Below, piece after piece: positions 22,845 through 27,967 of a stretch of DNA of 27,967 nucleotides (positions within the stretch are counted from its first letter, which is position 1; the number at the start of each line of letters is the position of its first letter). A program made the translations under genes and the position numbers. The DNA comes from JBLHLB01 sp047618505 (GTDB lineage Bacteria; Planctomycetota; UBA1135; GCA-002686595): positions 1 through 27,967 of the forward strand of contig JBLHLB010000019.1 in assembly GCA_047618505.1 (NCBI GenBank), read 5' to 3'. Below the pieces are notes generated by a model, which was given only the letters and a program-made list of their open reading frames with translations, made no database searches and was not told the DNA's origin.

Positions 22845-24691
22845 TGCGGGCTGCCGGCCTTCTCCGCTTTCCTGGGTCACTCCTGGGTTTGCTGCTCCTG
22901 GCTGTACTTCAGCTTCCAGCCCTCGGTCAGGCGAGTCTTCAACTCTTCGATTCTACGGTGGAGATCGAGGCCCTAAGCCAATGGCCCGCACGGGTGCACA
23001 GCGGCTGGGTTCCGATTCAAGTACAGGCCTGGAACTCGGGGGATCGAACCCGCTCCTTCGACGTGAGCCTGACGACGAATTCCTGGAATGAAACGGGCGC
23101 GAACGTTGAGCGAGCGGTCACCCTCGGCCCCGGTGAACGGACCGAGTTCGAGCTGCTTGTTCCAGCCCTCGATGGCGGCTATCGCACCTACAACTTGCAA
23201 GTGAGGATGGCCGGCTCGCAGCACTACGCCTCTGGAGCCCTAGCTCTTGGACCTACGGACAAGCAGGCTCGCACCGCTGTGATCCTGCGCCGACGTGCCG
23301 TAATCGGCTCCGTAGAAACTGAGTGGGAAGAGCTCCTTTCCGGCGAAGTTCTCACGGGTCGATCCGGCGACTTCAACCGGACATCCTTGGCGGCGCTTAC
23401 CTGGGACAAGGCCTCCCGTAGGAGTGAGGCCTACACTTCCCTTGACCTGGTCTTAGTTCCCACCGAGGACGGCGCGCCGCCGGGGGATGTCCTAGGGGCT
23501 CTGCGATCCTGGGTGAATCAGGGGGGGCAGGTCGGTTTTGTCGGAAAGGACGCGAGGGCCGTGGCCGAGGGCGCAGGTTTCTCGCCGTGGCTCGAGGATC
23601 GCTTCCAACAGGAGACCGGCGGACAGATCAAGTCCTGGCGTTCCGGCCACGGACGAGTGCACCTCTTGAGTGGCGAACTGACTCCCGGCAGCGGTGAGTT
23701 CCCAGCGGCGGGCGAATGGCAGGACATCCTCTACGGTGACAGCGATCGCCCGTGGTTGGAATCCCTGCGCGATGTTGGGGCTGAGGAGTTCTGGCGCTGG
23801 CCGGTGATTCCTGGCCTCGAGGACTTGCCCTACCGCGGCTTCCTGGCATTGCTGCTTTGCTTTGCGCTCCTGATCGGGCCCGCGAACTTCTTCCTTGTGC
23901 AGAAACGCTGGAAGCGACCACCGCTCTTGCTGGTGACGATCCCCTTGATCTCCGCTGTTGCGACCCTCGGAATCCTTGCCTTTGGAGTGTTCTCCCAGGG
24001 AATTCACGTCCGTGAAGCGGTGGTGAGTCGGAGCGTACTCGATCAACGGGAACACCTGGCGGCGACGCTCGAGCGACGAACATTCTTTGTGGGACTCTCG
24101 CCGGGCTCTGGCCTGCGACCGGGTTCCAACACGAGTGTCTTCGCCTTTCCCGACCGGAGTCTGGGGGGATCCGGAGAATATGAAGTCGTGGTCGGTGACG
24201 GCCAGCTCCTACGGGGGGATTACCTGCCTTCTCGTCGCACCGTGCGAATCGCCGCCAGCACTGAGGGGTTGCAACGTGCGCGCTTAATCTTCGAGCGCGC
24301 GGACCTGGGCTTCCGCGTTTCCAACGCACTTGGCGCGGAGATCCGGCAGCTCTTCCTGCGGGATTCCCAGGGTGATTGGTTTGCCCTTGATGGTTCCCTC
24401 GCCTCCGATGGGACGGCACAGCTGGAGAGCGTCAAGCTTGAAGATTGCATGCAGGAATTCGGCCTTGGGGAGGTCTCTGTCTCCGACTTAGAGCACCTCC
24501 TGAATGGAGAAACTCTGAATCTGCAGAACGCCTATTTGTGGGAAGCGCTGCAGGCTCTTTGGCCTGGCGGCTACATCGCAGTCCTTTCCGACAATCCACT
24601 ACGAGATGAATGCGGGCTGAATGCTCGATCGGAGTATGGCGATCACGTCGTACTCGGCGTCCTGTCCTTGAGCGAGGAGGAGTGGCTATGA
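22844..24691 (+). CDS. Membrane protein with large exported N-terminal domain, conserved in the MoxR/ABC cluster
   Basis: 615 residues. A signal peptide (LLGLLLLAVLQLPALGQA, ending near residue 30) is followed by an exported domain of about 300 residues rich in beta-strand. This includes a CARDB/Ig-like opening (WVPIQVQAWNSGDRTRSFDV) and then a segment resembling a glutamine-amidotransferase-like or DUF4350-type fold (LVLVPTEDGAPPGDVLGALR, WVNQGGQVGFVGKDA). Two transmembrane helices lie at about 332-352 and 361-384. About 230 residues follow the second helix. The fold assignment is an inference; no catalytic residues were recognised. GGAGG seven bases before the ATG is a good ribosome site. 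It overlaps moxR by one base and the ABC ATPase by four bases (ATGA). Its place suggests it is the envelope-facing part of the same machine. Confidence 0.82.
   Translation: MRAAGLLRFPGSLLGLLLLAVLQLPALGQASLQLFDSTVEIEALSQWPARVHSGWVPIQVQAWNSGDRTRSFDVSLTTNSWNETGANVERAVTLGPGERTEFELLVPALDGGYRTYNLQVRMAGSQHYASGALALGPTDKQARTAVILRRRAVIGSVETEWEELLSGEVLTGRSGDFNRTSLAALTWDKASRRSEAYTSLDLVLVPTEDGAPPGDVLGALRSWVNQGGQVGFVGKDARAVAEGAGFSPWLEDRFQQETGGQIKSWRSGHGRVHLLSGELTPGSGEFPAAGEWQDILYGDSDRPWLESLRDVGAEEFWRWPVIPGLEDLPYRGFLALLLCFALLIGPANFFLVQKRWKRPPLLLVTIPLISAVATLGILAFGVFSQGIHVREAVVSRSVLDQREHLAATLERRTFFVGLSPGSGLRPGSNTSVFAFPDRSLGGSGEYEVVVGDGQLLRGDYLPSRRTVRIAASTEGLQRARLIFERADLGFRVSNALGAEIRQLFLRDSQGDWFALDGSLASDGTAQLESVKLEDCMQEFGLGEVSVSDLEHLLNGETLNLQNAYLWEALQALWPGGYIAVLSDNPLRDECGLNARSEYGDHVVLGVLSLSEEEWL
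24674..24682 (+). promoter_or_regulatory. Strong Shine-Dalgarno deciding the ABC ATPase start
   Basis: GAGGAGGAG, with core AGGAGG at 24675-24680, lies 7 bases before the ATG at 24688. It supports this start over the in-frame ATG at 24610, which would add 26 residues not belonging to the ABC domain. Confidence 0.75.
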
Positions 24692-25671
24692 GACCTGCCC
24701 TAGAGGTCAACGGCCTCACCCGTAGTTTCGGCAAGTTCACCGCCATTCGAGACATCGAGTTTCGCGTGATGCCGGGACAGATCTGCGGCTTCATCGGACC
24801 GAACGGTGCCGGGAAGACAACGACTATGCGCATCTGCGCTACGCTGGATCTGCCCGACGATGGTGAGGTCTCCGTGGGTGGTCGGTCGGTGCTAGAAGAC
24901 CCCGCCGGAGTGCGTGCGCGCCTGGGCTTCATGCCCGATTCCTTCGGGACCTACGTGAATACCACGGTGCTTGATCACTTGGATTTCTTCGCGCGGGCCT
25001 ACGGTCTGCGGGGAGCCGAGCGCCGTCGATCCCTGGCTCGTTTGATCGAGTTCACGAACCTTGAGGGTCTGCTGAACAAGGAGACGCGCGCCCTGTCAAA
25101 GGGGATGAAACAACGGCTGTGCCTTGCCAAGACGCTTCTGCATGATCCGGAGGTCCTGATCCTCGACGAGCCTGCAGCGGGCTTGGATCCGCGGGCGCGA
25201 ATTGAGTTGCGCGAGCTTGTGCGTGCCCTCGCCGGCATGGGCAAGGCGGTCCTGATCTCGTCTCACATTCTCTCGGAGCTGAGCGAGCTGTGCGACTCCG
25301 TCGTGGTGATCGAGAGCGGGCGGATACGCGCGACTGGCAATGTCCAGGAGGTCGTGCGCAACCTACGTCGAGCAGCCAGCGGCGCGGGAGAGAAAGGACC
25401 CGAGGACCCCACCGAGGAAGTCTTGCGAGTCTTCTTGCGGACCATGGCCCCGGCCGAAGCACTCGAGCGGACGCTGCTCGAATTCCCCGGCATTGCTCAG
25501 GCTACGGTCGAGCGTCTGGGCGTCGCCTGTGAAATCAAGGGGGGCGAGGCGAGTCTGGCTCGAATCGTGGCCGCTCTTTCCCAGGCCGGTACTCCACCGG
25601 TGGAAGTCGTGCTCGAAGGTATGGATCTAGAGGATGTATTCCTTCACCTGACAGAGGGGAGAGTGCAATGA
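24688..25671 (+). CDS. ABC-2 type transporter ATP-binding protein
   Basis: 327 residues. Walker A is GPNGAGKT (37-44), the signature is LSKGMKQR (136-143, the variant common in ABC-2 exporters), Walker B is LILDEPAAGLDP (Asp160-Glu161), and the H-loop sits in ISSHILSELSEL. About 110 residues after the nucleotide-binding domain form a C-terminal extension typical of the CcmA/GldA-like group. It powers the permease coded next, which starts four bases before this gene ends (ATGA). Neighbours make it resemble the Gld/Bat-like clusters where an ABC transporter sits beside MoxR and DUF58 genes. The substrate is unknown. Confidence 0.95.
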   Translation: MRPALEVNGLTRSFGKFTAIRDIEFRVMPGQICGFIGPNGAGKTTTMRICATLDLPDDGEVSVGGRSVLEDPAGVRARLGFMPDSFGTYVNTTVLDHLDFFARAYGLRGAERRRSLARLIEFTNLEGLLNKETRALSKGMKQRLCLAKTLLHDPEVLILDEPAAGLDPRARIELRELVRALAGMGKAVLISSHILSELSELCDSVVVIESGRIRATGNVQEVVRNLRRAASGAGEKGPEDPTEEVLRVFLRTMAPAEALERTLLEFPGIAQATVERLGVACEIKGGEASLARIVAALSQAGTPPVEVVLEGMDLEDVFLHLTEGRVQ

Positions 25672-27287
25672 GTTCGCAAGCCACAGTCACACCCGAGGGC
25701 GGCGGCGTGCGCCTAAAGTTCTGGCGACGAGCACTAGGCGCGCTCGACGATCGCATCAATCCGATCTTGGTCAAAGAGGTGCGCCAGTCCCTGCGCGGGA
25801 AGTACTTCGGGATCATCTTCGCCCTGACTCTGACGATTGCCACCTGCATTGGTTCAGTGCTGCTCGTTTCGGAAGCGGAGTATCCCAGCTCCTCTTCGGG
25901 CAAGACTTTCTTCCAGATGATCTTCGGGTGTTTTGTCTTCGCGATCTGCCTCTTTGTTCCCTTCGCCGCCTTCTTCTCCCTCGCTAGCGAGTGGGACGAG
26001 GACACCCATGACATGCTGGTGATTTCCAATTTGCGCCCCTGGCAAATCGTGCGGGGGAAGTTCATGGGCGCTTTTTTCCAGACCCTGCTCTATGGCAGCG
26101 CACTCATCCCGTTTCTGTCCTTCGCCTTCCTCTTGCGAGGTCTGGACCTCGTTGGAGCAGTGTGGGCGACGCTGATCGCTGTTGTGACTTCCGGGGGATT
26201 GATTTCGGTCTCCCTTGCTCTTTCAAGCTCCTCGCAGAAGAAGTTTGTGCGCATCACGTTGATGGCGTTCATGGCTATCTTCCTCAGTTGGGTGAGCGCT
26301 GGACTGACGACGATCGTAGGCTTCGCATTCCTCGGTAGCGGCGTACACCGAACGCCCGAGGGCGTGGCTACGATCCTGGCCTACATCTCCCTCGTCATTG
26401 TTGTGTCCGGCTTTGCGCTGGCCTCCACGACGGCGCGCCTGACACACCCCGAAGAGAACCGCTCTTCCGCGCTGCGTATACTTGGGACGAGCACCTTGGT
26501 CGTCGGCCTAGCGTGGGGGGCGTGGTTCTACTCACAAGGTCCCTCCAATGAGTTCCTCGGGGCCTTGGGCGTGATAGGCGCTATTTGGATCACCGTCACA
26601 AGTTTGAATTTCATGTGCGAGGAGGAGCGACTGGGTCGACGCGTACAGCTAGATGTACCGCGCAACCGCTACTTGGGCATCGCTGTCGCAGCGTGGTATC
26701 CGGGCGGAGGGCGCGCCGCGCTTCACTTTATGGGGCAGGGCCTACTGCTCCTGCTTGGTCTCTCTCTGATCCCTGCATTCCTGTCCCCGATCGGATCGGC
26801 GCGGACGTCTCCCGACTCAAGGGCTGTCTTCGGAGCGTTGACACTTCTGTCCTACGGATTCATCTATGTCGGGCTTCCGACAGCGCTCCTTTCGCGCTGG
26901 ACCAGGGAAGCCTCCTGGCGCGCGGCGGGTCGTATCGCAGCGATCGTCCTGTTCTTTGGCGGACTCTTTGGTCCAATGATATTCGACCTCCTCGTGAATG
27001 GGCACAGCCCGGGAAACCTCAACCACTTGGGGAATCCACAATGGGTTATCGACCGCTTCGTATTCAGGAAAGAGGGCGCTGAAATGCTCTATGTTGTTTG
27101 GGCAGTTGCAGCTGCAGTGCTGTGTCTGAATATCCCCCGCATTGCCACAGGCATCCGGGAAATGACGGCCGCATCCGAGCACCGCCGTGGAACGGAAACT
27201 CGTACGCGGATCCATGATGAGGGGCAGCTGCGTGCCGAAGCACTCCAGGCGGACAAGCAATCTGAGGAGCATGCGCCCCAGTCCTGA
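25668..27287 (+). CDS. ABC-2 type permease
   Basis: 539 residues with about ten to twelve hydrophobic segments. The cytoplasmic N-terminus leads to NPILVKEVRQSLRGKYFG, a coupling-helix motif of ABC-2 permeases. WDEDTHDMLVISNLRPWQIV and RGKFMGAFFQTLLYG complete the first conserved block. A second helical block follows from about residue 235, and the C-terminus is a charged tail of about 45 residues. It is the membrane partner of the ATPase coded immediately upstream, overlapping it by ATGA, with AGGGGA seven bases before the ATG. The tail overlaps the DUF58 start by 17 bases. The substrate cannot be told. Confidence 0.93.
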   Translation: MSSQATVTPEGGGVRLKFWRRALGALDDRINPILVKEVRQSLRGKYFGIIFALTLTIATCIGSVLLVSEAEYPSSSSGKTFFQMIFGCFVFAICLFVPFAAFFSLASEWDEDTHDMLVISNLRPWQIVRGKFMGAFFQTLLYGSALIPFLSFAFLLRGLDLVGAVWATLIAVVTSGGLISVSLALSSSSQKKFVRITLMAFMAIFLSWVSAGLTTIVGFAFLGSGVHRTPEGVATILAYISLVIVVSGFALASTTARLTHPEENRSSALRILGTSTLVVGLAWGAWFYSQGPSNEFLGALGVIGAIWITVTSLNFMCEEERLGRRVQLDVPRNRYLGIAVAAWYPGGGRAALHFMGQGLLLLLGLSLIPAFLSPIGSARTSPDSRAVFGALTLLSYGFIYVGLPTALLSRWTREASWRAAGRIAAIVLFFGGLFGPMIFDLLVNGHSPGNLNHLGNPQWVIDRFVFRKEGAEMLYVVWAVAAAVLCLNIPRIATGIREMTAASEHRRGTETRTRIHDEGQLRAEALQADKQSEEHAPQS

Positions 27288-27967
27288 ATCTCTGGCGGAG
27301 GCGGAGCGCTGGGTGCTCGCCGAACCGTTCCGTGTGCGACGCGGTCGTGTGGGCGATCGTTTGGGGACCGGCACCGGCTCCTCCATGGAGTTCCAGGATC
27401 ACCGTGCCTACGTCGTCGGCGACGACATTCGCCAGGTCGATTGGCGTGCCTATGGTCGTTCAGATCAACTGCTCGTGCGGCAGTATCGAGAGGAGATCGC
27501 ACCGCGTGTCGATCTCTTCCTGGACTCCAGCGCGTCCATGGCCGTAGGGCTGGACAAGGCAGCCTTGGCGGTGGAGTTACCCCTGCTCCTGTGGCGTGCT
27601 GCCCGCAGCGCCGGCATGGGGGTTTCCGCCGTGGCCCTCGGGGATGTGGCCCAGCGCCTATCACTGGAGGAGGTCGAAACTCGGGGGGTCGATCTGACTG
27701 CGCGCTCCCCGTTGGTGGAGACGCTGTCGGAGTCGGGTGCCCTGCTAACGAATGGCAGTCTTCGCATCCTGATCTCCGACCTGCTCTTTCCCCATGATCC
27801 AACGGTGCTCTGTGAGCGACTGGCGCGTGGGGCAGGTGGGTTCCTGGTGATCCAGCTCCTGGGGCAGACTGACATGGAACTGGCCACATTGGGTGGTAGT
27901 GTCCAGGCCCTGCGTCTCGAGGATCCGGAAACGGGCCAGAAGCGTGATCTCATTCTCGATGATGCCG
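27271..27967 (+). CDS. DUF58 domain protein (C-terminus beyond window)
   Basis: 232 residues are visible before the right edge. The DUF58 signature is clear: MEFQDHRAYVVGDDIRQVDW, RAYGRSDQLLVRQYREE, then LFLDSSASM with a vWA-type MIDAS (D85-S-S-A-S), and ILISDLLFP for the next core strand. DUF58 proteins are partners of MoxR ATPases. The ATG at 27271 overlaps the permease by 17 bases, but its GAGGAG is only one base away. A GTG at 27313 with GGAG six bases upstream is an alternative start that would leave a 25-base gap. Truncated by the window, so full length and any C-terminal part are unknown. Confidence 0.92.
   Translation, partial: MRPSPESLAEAERWVLAEPFRVRRGRVGDRLGTGTGSSMEFQDHRAYVVGDDIRQVDWRAYGRSDQLLVRQYREEIAPRVDLFLDSSASMAVGLDKAALAVELPLLLWRAARSAGMGVSAVALGDVAQRLSLEEVETRGVDLTARSPLVETLSESGALLTNGSLRILISDLLFPHDPTVLCERLARGAGGFLVIQLLGQTDMELATLGGSVQALRLEDPETGQKRDLILDDA

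Noticed and set aside
23628..24419. 263-codon open frame on the minus strand opposite the two-TM protein
   Set aside because: It is an Arg/Pro/Ser-rich shadow without domains; the plus-strand gene has a signal peptide, helices and coupled overlaps.
1..27967. CRISPR arrays, tRNA/rRNA genes, insertion sequences, prophage or toxin-antitoxin modules
   Set aside because: No regularly spaced repeats, no tRNA-like cloverleaf, no transposase, integrase or phage motif was seen while reading both strands.

Overview
The window reads as a dense stretch of chromosome from a GC-rich Gram-negative bacterium, most likely of the Planctomycetota. This rests on gene content and style. There are long exported HEAT-repeat proteins carrying a W-x-x-W-W motif, a large Asp-rich lipoprotein, a von Willebrand A (vWA) protein with HEAT-like segments, and a MoxR / ABC-2 transporter / DUF58 gene cluster. 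Many starts also lack a clear Shine-Dalgarno. No rRNA, tRNA, CRISPR, transposase, integrase or phage gene was seen, and no gap between genes exceeds about 275 bases, so nothing marks the window as a mobile island.

Layout. (1) 1-1417, minus: an exported vWA protein with HEAT-like segments, cut by the window edge. (2) 1689-3599, plus: a lipoprotein with repeated Asp/Asn/Gly calcium-loop-like motifs. It converges on (3) a minus-strand operon at 6377-3622: a zinc-dependent phospholipase C-like protein, an MFS exporter and a hotdog-fold thioesterase. A long hairpin sits between the two convergent units. (4) 6542-11054, plus: a lipoprotein with a GH113-like TIM-barrel half, overlapping the start of recG. 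(5) 14263-11051, minus: two tandem paralogues with HDOD plus GGDEF domains. The first has an intact GGEEF site. The second has lost it but keeps the RxxD inhibitory site. (6) 14507-20080, plus: an exported HEAT-repeat protein, a membrane-anchored lytic transglycosylase and a membrane-anchored FMN glutamate-synthase-domain protein. (7) 20119-27967, plus: a tightly overlapping operon of a coiled-coil membrane protein (interrupted by an in-frame TGA), a MoxR AAA+ ATPase, a two-TM exported-domain protein, an ABC-2 ATPase, an ABC-2 permease and the start of a DUF58 protein.

Working together. The last cluster looks like one envelope machine: MoxR and DUF58 proteins commonly occur together and are thought to act as chaperone-like partners, here joined to an ABC transporter. 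The HDOD/GGDEF pair looks like a c-di-GMP synthase next to a possible c-di-GMP-binding, enzymatically dead sibling. The phospholipase-like / MFS / thioesterase operon suggests lipid turnover. The observations most worth following are the in-frame TGA at 21394, the active-site versus inhibitory-site split in the HDOD/GGDEF pair, and the TIM-barrel lipoprotein whose expected nucleophile glutamate is glutamine.
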